Shown here: positions 51,580 to 60,055 of the stretch, piece after piece
Layout of the letters: every line of letters begins with the position of its first letter
Position numbering within the stretch: the first letter of the stretch is position 1
DNA from: Streptomyces tardus
GTDB lineage: Bacteria; Actinomycetota; Actinomycetes; Streptomycetales; Streptomycetaceae
DNA length: 64,000 nucleotides
Assembly: GCF_018101125.2 (NCBI RefSeq)
Contig: NZ_JAELVF020000001.1
Span: forward strand, 3,712,720 to 3,776,719
Direction of reading: 5' to 3'
The notes under the pieces: generated by a model
What the model saw: only the letters and a program-made list of their open reading frames with translations
Databases searched by the model: none
Told to the model about the DNA's origin: nothing
Translations under genes and position numbers: made by a program

Positions 51580-53678
51580 CCGAGCTTTCGCAGCCCGCCG
51601 ACCGGCGGGCCTCCATCGGGACCGCCGAGCCGCGCCACGACGGCCCGGCCAAGGTGACCGGCAGCGCTCCGTACGCCTTCGAACACCCCGCGGCCGACCC
51701 GGCGTACGGACATCTGGTCACCTCCGCCGTCGCCCGCGGCCGGATCACCGCCCTGCACACCGACGCCGCGCGGGCGCTGCCCGGAGTGCTGGCCGTGCTC
51801 AGTCATCTCGCCGCGCCCGCGCTCGCCGACACCTCGGACGCGGAGTTCGCGGTCCTCCAGTCGGACGAGGTCGCCTTCCGCGGTCAGATCGTGGCCCTGG
51901 TCGTGGCGGAGGACGCCGAGACCGCCCGCGAGGCCGCCCGCCTGGTCGGAGTCGAGTACGAGGAGTCCACCGCGCGCACCGTGCTCGACCCGGAGTCGGA
52001 CGCTCTCTACTGCCCGGAGTCGGTCAACGGCGGGCACCGCAGCGACACCCGTGACGCGGCGGTGGAGGGGCTGCTGTCCGCGGCCGACCACCTGCTCGAC
52101 GCCACGTACCGCACGCCCATGCAGCACCAGGCCGCGATGGAGCCGCACACCACCACCGCGCTGTGGCAGGAGAACCGCGGCCACCCCTCGCTGACGCTGT
52201 ACGACTCCACCCAGAACCCGCACGGAGTGCGCAGGACGCTCGCCACCGTCCTGGGACTGCCCGCCGACGCGATCCGCTGCGTCGCGCACTACGTCGGCGG
52301 CGGCTTCGGCTCCAAGGGGCTGCCGCACGCGAACGTCGTCGCCGCCGCCCTCGCGGCCAGGGCGGTGCCCGGCCGGACGGTACGGCTGCCGCTGACCCGG
52401 CAGCAGACCTTCACCCTCGGCGGCCACCGCACCCCCACCGTGCAGCGCGTCCGCCTCGGCGCCGACGAGGGCGGCCGGATTCGCGCAATCAGCCACGAGG
52501 CGTGGGAACACACCTCCCGCATCAAGGAGTTCGCCGAACAGACCGCGGCGATCAGCCGCATGATGTACACCGCCGAGCACCGCACAACGGCCCACCGGCT
52601 GCTGCCGCTGGACGTCCCCGTACCGACCTGGATGCGGGCCCCCGGCGAGGCGCCGGGTTCGTACGCGTTGGAGGTCGCGGTCGACGAACTCGCCGAACTG
52701 GTCGGCGTCGACCCGATCGAGCTGCGGGTGCGCAACGAGCCCCCGCACGATCCGGAGACGGGCAAGCCCTGGTCCTCCCGCAGGCTGGTCGACTGCCTGC
52801 GGGAGGGGGCCGAGTGGTTCGGCTGGGATCCGCACCACGCCCCCCGGCTGCGTCGCGAGGGCCGCTGGCGCGTCGGCCACGGAGTCGCCGCAGCGACCTA
52901 CCCCGGGCTCTACATCCCGGGCACCAAGGCGGAGATCGAACGACTCGGAGACGGCCGGTACGCGGTCCGCACCGGCGCCGTCGACCTCGGTACGGGCGCC
53001 TGGACGGTCCTGGCCCAGATCGCCGCGGACGCACTGGACTGCCCGCTGGACCGGATCGCGCTGGAGCTCGGCGACACCCGGCTGCCCCGCGCCTCGGTCG
53101 CCGGCGGATCGACCGGTACGGCCTGCTGGGGCTCGGCGATCGTCGGCGCGGCCAGGGCGTTCCGCGCCGAGCACGGCAGCGACCCGCGCACGGGCGCCCG
53201 TACGCTGGCCGGACCGGAGGAGCACCCCGAGCGCGAGCAGTACGCGATCCACTCCTTCGGAGCGCACTTCGTCGAGGTGCGGATCGACGCCGACACCGGC
53301 GAGGTCCGCGTACCGCGTATGCGCAGCGTCTTCTCCGCCGGCCGGATCATCAACCCGGTCACGGCCCGCTCGCAGTTCGTCGGCGCGATGATCATGGGAG
53401 TGTCGGCGGCGCTGCACGAGGAGAACGCGGTCGGCCACGGTGGAGCCCTGGCCACCCACGACCTCGCCGGCTACCACGTCGCCTCGCACGCCGACGTCGG
53501 TGACCTCCGAGCCCGCTGGCTGGAGGAGACGGACCCCGCCTACACACCCATCGGGGCGCGCGGCATCGGCGAGATCGGCATCGTGGGCGCAGCCGCCGCG
53601 GTGGCCAACGCCACCTACGACGCCACCGGCCTGCGCATCCGCCAACTCCCGCTCACCCCGGACCACTTCCTGCCCTGA
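51576..53678 (+). CDS. Molybdenum hydroxylase, molybdopterin-binding subunit
   Basis: The catalytic subunit (700 aa) that binds the molybdenum cofactor. It begins with the family segment PRHDGPAKVTGSAPYAFE. Cofactor-contact motifs follow: QHQAAMEPHTTTALW, VGGGFGSKGLPHANV, MRAPGEAPGSYALE (with the Arg), GSTGTACWGSA, and GARGIGEIGIVGAAAAVANA with the catalytic Glu near the C-terminus. The length suits the PaoC/XdhB type rather than the larger fused enzymes. The GTG start overlaps the FAD-subunit stop. No MocA/XdhC-type maturation gene lies nearby, so it must be supplied elsewhere. Confidence 0.94.
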   Translation: MTELSQPADRRASIGTAEPRHDGPAKVTGSAPYAFEHPAADPAYGHLVTSAVARGRITALHTDAARALPGVLAVLSHLAAPALADTSDAEFAVLQSDEVAFRGQIVALVVAEDAETAREAARLVGVEYEESTARTVLDPESDALYCPESVNGGHRSDTRDAAVEGLLSAADHLLDATYRTPMQHQAAMEPHTTTALWQENRGHPSLTLYDSTQNPHGVRRTLATVLGLPADAIRCVAHYVGGGFGSKGLPHANVVAAALAARAVPGRTVRLPLTRQQTFTLGGHRTPTVQRVRLGADEGGRIRAISHEAWEHTSRIKEFAEQTAAISRMMYTAEHRTTAHRLLPLDVPVPTWMRAPGEAPGSYALEVAVDELAELVGVDPIELRVRNEPPHDPETGKPWSSRRLVDCLREGAEWFGWDPHHAPRLRREGRWRVGHGVAAATYPGLYIPGTKAEIERLGDGRYAVRTGAVDLGTGAWTVLAQIAADALDCPLDRIALELGDTRLPRASVAGGSTGTACWGSAIVGAARAFRAEHGSDPRTGARTLAGPEEHPEREQYAIHSFGAHFVEVRIDADTGEVRVPRMRSVFSAGRIINPVTARSQFVGAMIMGVSAALHEENAVGHGGALATHDLAGYHVASHADVGDLRARWLEETDPAYTPIGARGIGEIGIVGAAAAVANATYDATGLRIRQLPLTPDHFLP

Positions 53679-53793
53679 GCGGTGCTGCCGGTTCCTGCCC
53701 TGAGCGGGTGCTGTCGCCCCGCGGCTCAGAGACGCGGACAGTGCACACTCCGGTTCGGCGGCGGGGCCCACACCGAGCCACTGGAGTCGCCGC

Positions 53794-53853
53794 CGCCACC
53801 GCTGCTGTCGGGCCGTCCGGATCGTCTCCGGCGGCCCGACAGCAGCGGTGGCG
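53794..53853. terminator. Bidirectional terminator after the molybdenum hydroxylase operon
   Basis: A perfect 22-base-pair stem (53794-53815 with 53832-53853) is continued by five further pairs inside the loop. It sits between convergent genes. Confidence 0.85.
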
Positions 53854-53931
53854 CGTGTGGTTCTGCGCTGCGTCGGTCTGCGTCTGAGTGAGTCTGCCTG
53901 CGTAGGCGCCCGCGTCTGCGCTGCGTGTGGG

Positions 53932-54389
53932 CTATGCGTCGCCCGCTGCCGGGTCCGGCAGCGGGCGCAACTCCACCAGCGGTAGGCGCCGTTCGGCGCG
54001 CTCCCGGTGGTCGGCGAGGAACGGCCACTGCTCCAACGCCTGCGCGAACAGCTCCTCGTACTCCTCTTCCGAGGCCGGCACCGCCTCCGCGGGGAAGCGC
54101 TCGTCGCCGATCTCCACCGTCACTCCGGGGTGCGCGACCACGTTGTGGTACCAGTCGGGGTGGCGCGGGGAGCCCATCGCGGAGGCGACGACGAAGAGCC
54201 GTCCGCCGCCCAGGTCCATGAAGCCCAGCGGGAGGTGCGCACCGTGTCGGTACGCGCTCCCGCGTGGGTGAGCAGCAGCAACGCGTCGGCGTTGAACGGC
54301 AGATCGTCACCGAGCGGCCCAGAACCCTGCTGGGCCCGGAAGCGGTCGACGACCTGGCTGTTGAATGACATCGCTTCGTGCCGGTTCAT
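53932..54389 (-). pseudogene. F420-dependent nitroreductase/quinone-reductase-like gene with a frameshift
   Basis: Two adjacent frames together match one deazaflavin-dependent reductase (about 150 aa). The first part (54389 to about 54231) reads SFNSQVVDRFRAQ and ADALLLLTHAGARTDTVRT. The second, in another frame (54219 to 53932), reads MDLGGGRLFVVASAMGSPRH, PDWYHNVVAHPGVTVEIGDE and ends normally. Adding one C to the CCC run on the minus strand (plus-strand GGG at 54230-54232) would restore TSPLGFMDL. A single-base deletion or a sequencing error therefore breaks it. Its substrate is unknown. Confidence 0.82.
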
Positions 54390-54459
54390 ACGGCGAGCCT
54401 AAACACCACCCGTGACATTTGCAGCAGCCCGGACGCGGGGTGGAACCCGAAGTGTGCAC

Positions 54460-55125
54460 TCAGTCCCGCAGCGCTCGGCTCACACCCTGCTCGCGCGGAC
54501 CGAGGAAGCGCGGATCGGGGGTGAGGGCCGCTTCGAACCCGGCCTTCACCGCCGCCGCCAACTCGCGTGCCCGGTCCACGTATCGGCCGCCGCCCGGGGG
54601 CTCGGCAGCCCGTACGCCGTGTGCGTCCACCCCGGCCGCTCTGCACAGTGCGACCGCGCGAGGGACGTGGAAACCCTGGCTGACCACCAGCGCGCGGTCC
54701 ACCCCGAAGATCCGCTTGGCACGGGTGCAGGAGTCCCAGGTGTCGAACCCCGCGTGGTCGGCGACGATCCGGTCCGCCGGCACCCCGCGTCCGAGCAGGT
54801 AGCGGCGCATCGCGCCGGGCTCGTCGTACTCCTCGCGGCTGTTGTCGCCGGTCACCAGCAGCGCGCGCACCCTGCCTGCGGTGTACAACTGTGCGGCGGT
54901 GTCCAGTCGTTGGGCCAGGTGCGGGGACGGCTCCTCGTCCCACAGGCCGGCGCCGAAGACCACGGCAACCGGTGCGACCGGCGCCTCGCCCGGCTCGCTG
55001 TGCTTCCCCTCCGTGCTCAGCCGCACCCAGGTCGCGGGCAGCAGCGCCAGCACCGCGAACACCATCGTCAGTTGTACGGCGCGCCGTTTCACGGCCGTGC
55101 TCCAGGGGCTGCGCGCTCGCTTCAC
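54460..55125 (-). CDS. YdcF/SanA-type DUF218 membrane-anchored protein
   Basis: A 221-aa protein with one N-terminal membrane helix (RRAVQLTMVFAVLALLPATW) and a DUF218 domain outside: VVFGAGLWDEEPSPHLAQRL, LLVTGDNSREEYDEPGAM, the DTWDSCTRAK motif and ALVVSQGFHVPRAVALCRAAG. The family includes SanA, linked to vancomycin tolerance and envelope permeability. The GTG start at 55125 suits the position of the helix. It diverges from cutA. Enzyme activity has not been assigned to this group with certainty. Confidence 0.85.
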   Translation of the reverse strand: MKRARSPWSTAVKRRAVQLTMVFAVLALLPATWVRLSTEGKHSEPGEAPVAPVAVVFGAGLWDEEPSPHLAQRLDTAAQLYTAGRVRALLVTGDNSREEYDEPGAMRRYLLGRGVPADRIVADHAGFDTWDSCTRAKRIFGVDRALVVSQGFHVPRAVALCRAAGVDAHGVRAAEPPGGGRYVDRARELAAAVKAGFEAALTPDPRFLGPREQGVSRALRD

Positions 55126-55205
55126 ACCGGCACAGACGCCGACGGCCGTCCGTCGGTTGCCGGTTCGCCCGTTTCCGCACCGGCGTCGCGGGCTAGCGTG
55201 CGGGT

Positions 55206-55523
55206 ATGAGCGACATCCTGACCGTACTGACCACCGCCGACAGCGCGGACGGTGCCGCCGCCCTCGCCCGGTCCGCCGTCGACGCCCGGCTCGCCGCCTG
55301 CGCGCAGGTGAACGGGCCCGTGACCTCGGTGTACCGGTGGGAGGGCGCCATCGAGGCCGAGCCGGAATGGCAGGTGCTGCTGAAGACGACAGCCGCGCGC
55401 TACCCGGAACTGGAGGCGCACCTCAGGCGCGAACACCCCTACGACGTGCCGGAAATCATCGCCTCGCCGGTCACCCACGGCAGCGAGGACTATCTGCGCT
55501 GGGTGCGGGAGGAGACCGCGTGA
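55206..55523 (+). CDS. cutA: Divalent-cation tolerance protein CutA
   Basis: CutA1 (105 aa), a small trimeric protein of the PII-like fold linked to copper and other divalent metal tolerance. The family strands are visible: DILTVLTTADSADGAAALAR, AACAQVNGPVTSVYRWEG, EWQVLLKTTAARYPELEA and YDVPEIIASPVTHGSEDYL. The length is normal. The next gene starts within its stop codon (GTGA), so the two are coupled. Confidence 0.95.
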   Translation: MSDILTVLTTADSADGAAALARSAVDARLAACAQVNGPVTSVYRWEGAIEAEPEWQVLLKTTAARYPELEAHLRREHPYDVPEIIASPVTHGSEDYLRWVREETA

Positions 55524-56002
55524 CCGCCCTGCCCCATCCGCACACCGCACCCGAGGACGGGCCGAGACTCCCCTTCTTCCTCTACGGCACCCTGCGCCCG
55601 GGCCAGCGCCACTACGAGTGGGCGCTGCGCGGACGCACCGCCTCCGAGGAGCCCGCGAGCCTGGCCGGCCTGATGCTGTACGAGGGTCCCGGCTATCCGT
55701 ACGCGGTCGCCGGGGTCGACCCCGCCCGTACGGTGCGGGGCGAACTGGTGCTGCCCCAGCGCGCCCACTACGCCGAAGTCCTCGCCGTGCTCGACCGGTT
55801 GGAGGACTACTCACCGGGAGGCGCGGACAACGTCTACACACGGATCGCCACCGAGGTCACCCTCGACACGGGCGGCGCCGCACGCGCCTGGGTCTACCTC
55901 GCCGCCGATCCGCTTGCCGGCCGGCTGCGGACGACCGGCACCCCGATCCCGAGCGGCGACTGGGTGCGCGATTCCGCCGACCCCGCCGTTCGGTCCCGCT
56001 GA
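55520..56002 (+). CDS. Gamma-glutamylcyclotransferase family protein
   Basis: A 160-aa protein of the gamma-glutamylcyclotransferase (AIG2-like) fold, which can cyclise gamma-glutamyl groups to 5-oxoproline. The substrate loop is FFLYGTLRPGQRHYEWAL near residue 25, and the likely catalytic Glu lies in LDRLEDYSPGGADNVY near residue 97. GTG at 55520 overlaps the cutA stop. The substrate is not known; family members also act on small gamma-glutamylamines. Confidence 0.88.
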   Translation: MTALPHPHTAPEDGPRLPFFLYGTLRPGQRHYEWALRGRTASEEPASLAGLMLYEGPGYPYAVAGVDPARTVRGELVLPQRAHYAEVLAVLDRLEDYSPGGADNVYTRIATEVTLDTGGAARAWVYLAADPLAGRLRTTGTPIPSGDWVRDSADPAVRSR

Positions 56003-56488
56003 TCCCGGCCTCCGCGCGGGCGGGCCTCGGCGCACGGCTGCCGCCGAGCCGACTCCCCGAGCGCACGGCACCGAATTCGCACGGCACCGAATTCGCACGG
56101 CACCGGATTCGCGCGACACCGGCACCGGAAGGGCCCTGGAGGCGGAGGGCCTGGACCCGGAGGGCCCTGGGGCGGGCTGCGGGCCGGGCCCTGCCGGTAG
56201 CGGGCCTGGTGCCGGGCCCTGAACGCGGGGCTCCGGGAGCGGACTTCGGGGCTGGGCTCCGCATCCGGGGCTGGGGTTTGCGGCTGGGCTGGGTTTGCGG
56301 CTGGGCTGGGCTGGGCTTGCGGACCGGGCCGGATCCGGGTCTGGGCTGCGGGCGCACGGCTGCCGGCGGAGCCGCCCCCGGGGCGCTGCTTCCTCAGGCG
56401 TGCCTCGGCCGCGACGGCAGGCTCGGCGGCCGTCCGGGTCGTCGCCGATCCGGACGGCCGCCGAGGTCGAGCCGGGCTGCCGGGAGGG
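56003..56488. other. Repeat-rich intergenic region
   Basis: A 486-base gap without a supportable gene. It holds two and a half copies of GCACGGCACCGAATTC near 56063-56110, a run of GGGCCC/GGAGGGCC strings, and GGGCTGGG(TTTGCGGCT) repeats near 56245-56330. A terminator hairpin near its right end serves the leftward protease gene. Confidence 0.55.
56422..56465 (-). terminator. Terminator of the subtilase gene
   Basis: A perfect 16-base-pair stem (56422-56437 with 56450-56465) has a 12-base loop, 24 bases beyond the stop codon. Confidence 0.8.
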
Positions 56489-57664
56489 TCAGCCGACCGG
56501 CCTGACCTGGGCCAGCAGGTTCGGTGTGCCCGTTCCCGGCGAACCGACGGCGTCCTCGGCCGCGTACGACTTCAGCGCCTCGGCCACGGCCGCCGGCGCG
56601 TTGTCGCCGGTCTCGCCCAGCTCCACTGCGACCAGCCCGGCCACGATCGCCGCCGAACTCGACGTGCCCGAAAGGGTGTTGAGCGCGGTGTCGGAGGTGT
56701 TCCAGGCCGCGGTGATGTCCACTCCCGGGGCGAAGAGGTCGACGACCGAGCCGTAGTTGGCGAAGCCGGCCCGGTTGTCGTCGGCTCCCGTGGAGCTGAC
56801 GGTCAGCGCCTCCTCGACCCGGGCGGGCGAGAAGTTGCCCGCGTCGGCCGCCGATCCGCCGGCGGCGACCGAGTACGTCACGCCGGACGCGATGGAGTTG
56901 CGCACCGCCTCGTCAAGCGCCTGGTTCGCCGAACCGCCCAAACTCATCACGGCGACCGCCGGCTTCTGCGCGTTGGCGCTGACCCAGTCGATGCCCTCGA
57001 TGACGTCCGACACGGTGCCCGCACCGTTGCCGTCCAGCACTCGTACGGCCTTGACCTCGGCTTTCTTCGCCACGCCGTACTTCTCGCCGGCGATGATGCC
57101 GGCGACGTGGGTGCCGTGGCCGTTGTCGTCCGGGGCCTGGTCGCCGTCGCCGACCGCGTCGTAGCCGTAGCTCGCCCGGCCGCCGAACTCCTGGTGGGTG
57201 ATGCGCACTCCGGTGTCCAGCACGTATGCGGTCACGCCCTCGCCCGCGGAGTCCGGGTACTCGTAGGCGCCGTCGGAGGGGCCGTTTCCGTCGTCCAGCC
57301 GGTCCAGGTGCCAGGGCGCGTCGTCCTGCACGGCGTGCGCCTCGACCTCGGTGTCCGGTACGACGGTGCGCACGGCCGGGTCGGCGGCCAGCTTCGCGGC
57401 CTGGGCCGAAGTCGCCCGCACCGCGTACCCGTTGAGGGCGGTGCGGTAGGTGGTCTCGATCCGTGCGCCGTGACCGCGCACGGTGCGCGCCGAGTCGGTG
57501 GCGGTGCTGAGTTCGCCGTCGTGGAGCACCACGATGTAGCCGCTGCTCGCCGGCTGCGGTGCCTCTTGCGCGGGTGCCGTGGTGAAGCCCAGGCTCAGTG
57601 CTCCCAGCGCCGTGACGACCGCGGTCGTCAGCGTGCGTCTGTGTGCCCGTTTCCCTGCTGCCAT
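56489..57664 (-). CDS. Secreted S8 (subtilisin/proteinase K-like) serine protease
   Basis: A 391-aa pre-pro-protease. The signal peptide (TTAVVTALGALSLGFTTAPA) is followed by an I9-type inhibitor propeptide (SGYIVVLHDGELS to VPDTEVEA). The mature domain carries the triad Asp in AYVLDTGVRI, His in NGHGTHVAGI and Ser in SGTSSSAAIVAG. Two features are odd: the Ser motif has SSA in place of the usual MA(S/T), and the oxyanion-hole Asn expected in AAGN is replaced (VAAGGSAADAGN). The ATG at 57664 suits the signal peptide. The protein is probably secreted but may have reduced or altered activity. Confidence 0.9.
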   Translation of the reverse strand: MAAGKRAHRRTLTTAVVTALGALSLGFTTAPAQEAPQPASSGYIVVLHDGELSTATDSARTVRGHGARIETTYRTALNGYAVRATSAQAAKLAADPAVRTVVPDTEVEAHAVQDDAPWHLDRLDDGNGPSDGAYEYPDSAGEGVTAYVLDTGVRITHQEFGGRASYGYDAVGDGDQAPDDNGHGTHVAGIIAGEKYGVAKKAEVKAVRVLDGNGAGTVSDVIEGIDWVSANAQKPAVAVMSLGGSANQALDEAVRNSIASGVTYSVAAGGSAADAGNFSPARVEEALTVSSTGADDNRAGFANYGSVVDLFAPGVDITAAWNTSDTALNTLSGTSSSAAIVAGLVAVELGETGDNAPAAVAEALKSYAAEDAVGSPGTGTPNLLAQVRPVG

Positions 57665-57765
57665 GTGAGGGGTCCTCTCGCGTCGATCAAGGTGCGCGAA
57701 CAAGCCTCCATGAGCATGACACCAGCGGTGCCGATTCCCCAGCTCGTGTGAGCGGTGAACGCACT

Positions 57766-57814
57766 CCGCCCGTACGGTGCCCGGGAGTTGGGCACCGCGG
57801 CGCCGTACGGGCGG
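57766..57814 (-). terminator. Cruciform hairpin, likely terminator of the GNAT gene
   Basis: CCGCCCGTACGG (57766-57777) pairs perfectly with 57803-57814. A second stem, TGCCC with GGGCA (57778-57782 with 57790-57794), lies inside. It is about 55 bases beyond the GNAT stop and upstream of the protease gene. Confidence 0.65.
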
Positions 57815-57869
57815 GCGCTCCGGCGCGCATGAACGGCCGCCGCGCCGGGCCGCCGACGGCGGTTGCGCG

Positions 57870-58427
57870 TCACCGCTCGCGCGCGGCCCGCCACTCGTCG
57901 GCCAGCACGGACCAGGTCTGGAGGTCCTGGCGCACACCGCGGTGAACGGCCGCGCTGCGCCGGGTCCCCTCGCAGGTCATGCCCAGCCGTCGCGCGACGG
58001 CGATGCTGGGGGCGTTCTCGCTGGGCACGATCCACTCCACGCGCTGGATGCCGCGCTCCTCGACCGCCCAGTCGATGATGACGCGGCAGGCGCGGGTGAC
58101 CAGCCCCCGGCCCACCGCCGAGGGCTCCAGCCAGCAGCCCGCCTCCGCGAGGCCGTGCTCGGCGTCGAGCATCGGGAAGAGCACCCCGCCCACCACCTCC
58201 TCGCCGCGCCAGATGCCGAAGATGCGCCCGGTGTCGGCCGCCGCCTTCTCCGCGAAACGCTGCAACAGGGCACGCGAGGCGGCCAGATCGGGGACGGAGT
58301 CGGCCATTCGCACATGCCGGCCGATGAGTTCGCGGCCCCGGTCGATGTGCGCCAGGAACTGCGCGGCGTGCCAGGGCTCCAGCGGGCGCAGTTCCTCGCC
58401 CTGGTCGCCGACGGTGATCGCGTACAT
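57870..58427 (-). CDS. GNAT family N-acetyltransferase (RimJ/RimL-like)
   Basis: A 185-aa GNAT acetyltransferase, probably acting on a protein N-terminus or small amine. Strand and CoA-binding segments: ELRPLEPWHAAQFLAHIDRG, then EVVGGVLFPMLDAEHGLAEAG, the acetyl-CoA loop EPSAVGRGLVTRACRVIIDW and ENAPSIAVARRLGMTCEGTR. ATG at 58427 has GAGGAG shortly upstream; the frame is open further back. The substrate is not known. Confidence 0.88.
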   Translation of the reverse strand: MYAITVGDQGEELRPLEPWHAAQFLAHIDRGRELIGRHVRMADSVPDLAASRALLQRFAEKAAADTGRIFGIWRGEEVVGGVLFPMLDAEHGLAEAGCWLEPSAVGRGLVTRACRVIIDWAVEERGIQRVEWIVPSENAPSIAVARRLGMTCEGTRRSAAVHRGVRQDLQTWSVLADEWRAARER

Positions 58428-58756
58428 CGGGCTCCTCGGGTACGGGCCGCCGACTGCTCCGGCGGCCTGACGCGCCCGGACCGGGCCGACTGGGCGGCGG
58501 GCGCGGGCGTGGTGGCGGCACGCTCTCACCGCGGGAAGCAGGCTACCGCGCCGGTCCCGGCGCCCACCGAGCGCTCCGGCCCCGGGCCGGTGCGGCGGAC
58601 CGCCCCGCCGGCCCTCCGCCGAGGTGCCGTCCGCCGGACCCCGGCCGGTTCGTTAGGGTGGTTCGGATTCCGGACGCCCGTACGCCGACCGGTCGTCCCG
58701 TTCCCCGGCGGCCCGGACCCGGGTGCGCCGAACCCGGCAGCTGAACTGGTGAGACG
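58428..58756. other. Divergent intergenic region
   Basis: A 329-base gap between the GNAT gene and the membrane-protein operon. It is very GC-rich. TTAGGGT near 58653 may be part of a -10 region for the rightward operon, but no matching -35 is convincing. Confidence 0.35.
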
Positions 58757-60055
58757 GTGAGACTTCGTACCCGGCTGCGAGCCCACAGCGCGCTGTGGGC
58801 CGCGCCCCTCGCGGTGGCGCTGACGCTCCTCGTCCACCACACGGTGAGCGCGGAACCGGCCGCCGCCTCGTACGGGTACGCGCCCACGCTGGTGGCGGGG
58901 CCGCTCTCCCCGATGTACGCGTTCGCCTACGCGCTGACGGCCGCCCTCGGCGCCTGGGAGGGCAACCGGCTCAGCCGGGTGCCGGTCTGGCGGCTGACGC
59001 CCAACCGCTCCCGGCCGCGCATCGCCCTGGACGGACTGTGGCCGGCGGTGCTGCTCGGCTGGCTCATGCTGACGCTGCCGGTGCTGATCGCGCTGGTGCA
59101 GCAGGGCGTCGCGCCCACCGCGGCGAGTCTGCGCCCGCTGGCGGTCGGGCTGCTGGTCTGCGCCGCGTACGCCGTCATCGGCTTCGCGGTCGGCCTGCGG
59201 CTGCCCGACGTGATCGCGGCGCCGGTACTGGCCGTGGTCGTCTTCCTGTTGGTCGCCACAGCGGTCGCGCTCCAGGTCAACTGGTGGCGGCACCTGGTCG
59301 GGCGCTACCCCTACATCCCGGAGTTCGGCGAGGTCGCCGGCTGGTCCTCGATGGCCGCCCACGCGCTGCCCACCTGCGCGTTCGCCCTCGCGATCGCGCT
59401 GCTGTGGCTCCCGGTGCGCCGTCTGCCGCCGCGCCTCGGCCCGGCGCTCCGGGTGGGCCTGGTGGCCGCCGTCGCCGCGGCCGGGCTGGGCGGCGCGTAC
59501 GCGCTCGTCAAGGACTGGGGCGCGGACCCGCCCGTCGCGCACGTCGACATCCCGGTGCGCTGTGCCGGACAGGACCCCCGCGTCTGCATGCCCGAGGTGA
59601 CCGCCGACGCGCTGCCGGACGTACGGGCCCAAGTCGTCGGCACACTCGGGAAGTTGGACAGGGCCGGCGTCGACCACGGTGCGACCGCCGTCCACGACAG
59701 CCTCGGACGCGGCGACGGAACGAAGGTGTCCGGCTCCCGCTGGGAGCTTCCGCTCACCGACGCAGAGCGCCGCGGCGACCTCGGCTACCAGGTCGTCCGC
59801 GCCGCCGTGCGCTTCCCCTGCGCCGAACCCGACCCGATGAGCCGGCGTCTGGCACTGGGCTGGGCCGCGGACAGGGCCGACCAGTCGGAGTCCTTCGCCC
59901 GGGTCCTGGCCGAGGACCCGCATCTCGACTCCGCCCGGCGCGAGGAGGTCGCGGGTTCGCTCGGCACCGTGCTGGGCCAGTCCGCCGAGGACCAGAAGCG
60001 CTGGTACCGCACCACTCTCACCCAGGCCTGCACGGTGGGCGGAGGCGACCGATGA
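58757..60055 (+). CDS. Membrane protein, probable ABC-exporter partner
   Basis: A 432-aa protein with about seven hydrophobic segments in the N-terminal 260 residues (for example LWAAPLAVALTLLVHHT, VLLGWLMLTLPVLIALV and LAVVVFLLVATAVALQV). A hydrophilic C-terminal part of about 170 residues follows, with a few Cys (RCAGQDPRVCMPEV, FPCAEPD). No named family is recognised; similar genes in streptomycetes sit beside ABC ATPase genes. The GTG start lies five bases after an ATG-free G-rich stretch. Its stop overlaps the ATPase gene (ATGA), so the two proteins probably work together. Confidence 0.7.
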   Translation: MRLRTRLRAHSALWAAPLAVALTLLVHHTVSAEPAAASYGYAPTLVAGPLSPMYAFAYALTAALGAWEGNRLSRVPVWRLTPNRSRPRIALDGLWPAVLLGWLMLTLPVLIALVQQGVAPTAASLRPLAVGLLVCAAYAVIGFAVGLRLPDVIAAPVLAVVVFLLVATAVALQVNWWRHLVGRYPYIPEFGEVAGWSSMAAHALPTCAFALAIALLWLPVRRLPPRLGPALRVGLVAAVAAAGLGGAYALVKDWGADPPVAHVDIPVRCAGQDPRVCMPEVTADALPDVRAQVVGTLGKLDRAGVDHGATAVHDSLGRGDGTKVSGSRWELPLTDAERRGDLGYQVVRAAVRFPCAEPDPMSRRLALGWAADRADQSESFARVLAEDPHLDSARREEVAGSLGTVLGQSAEDQKRWYRTTLTQACTVGGGDR

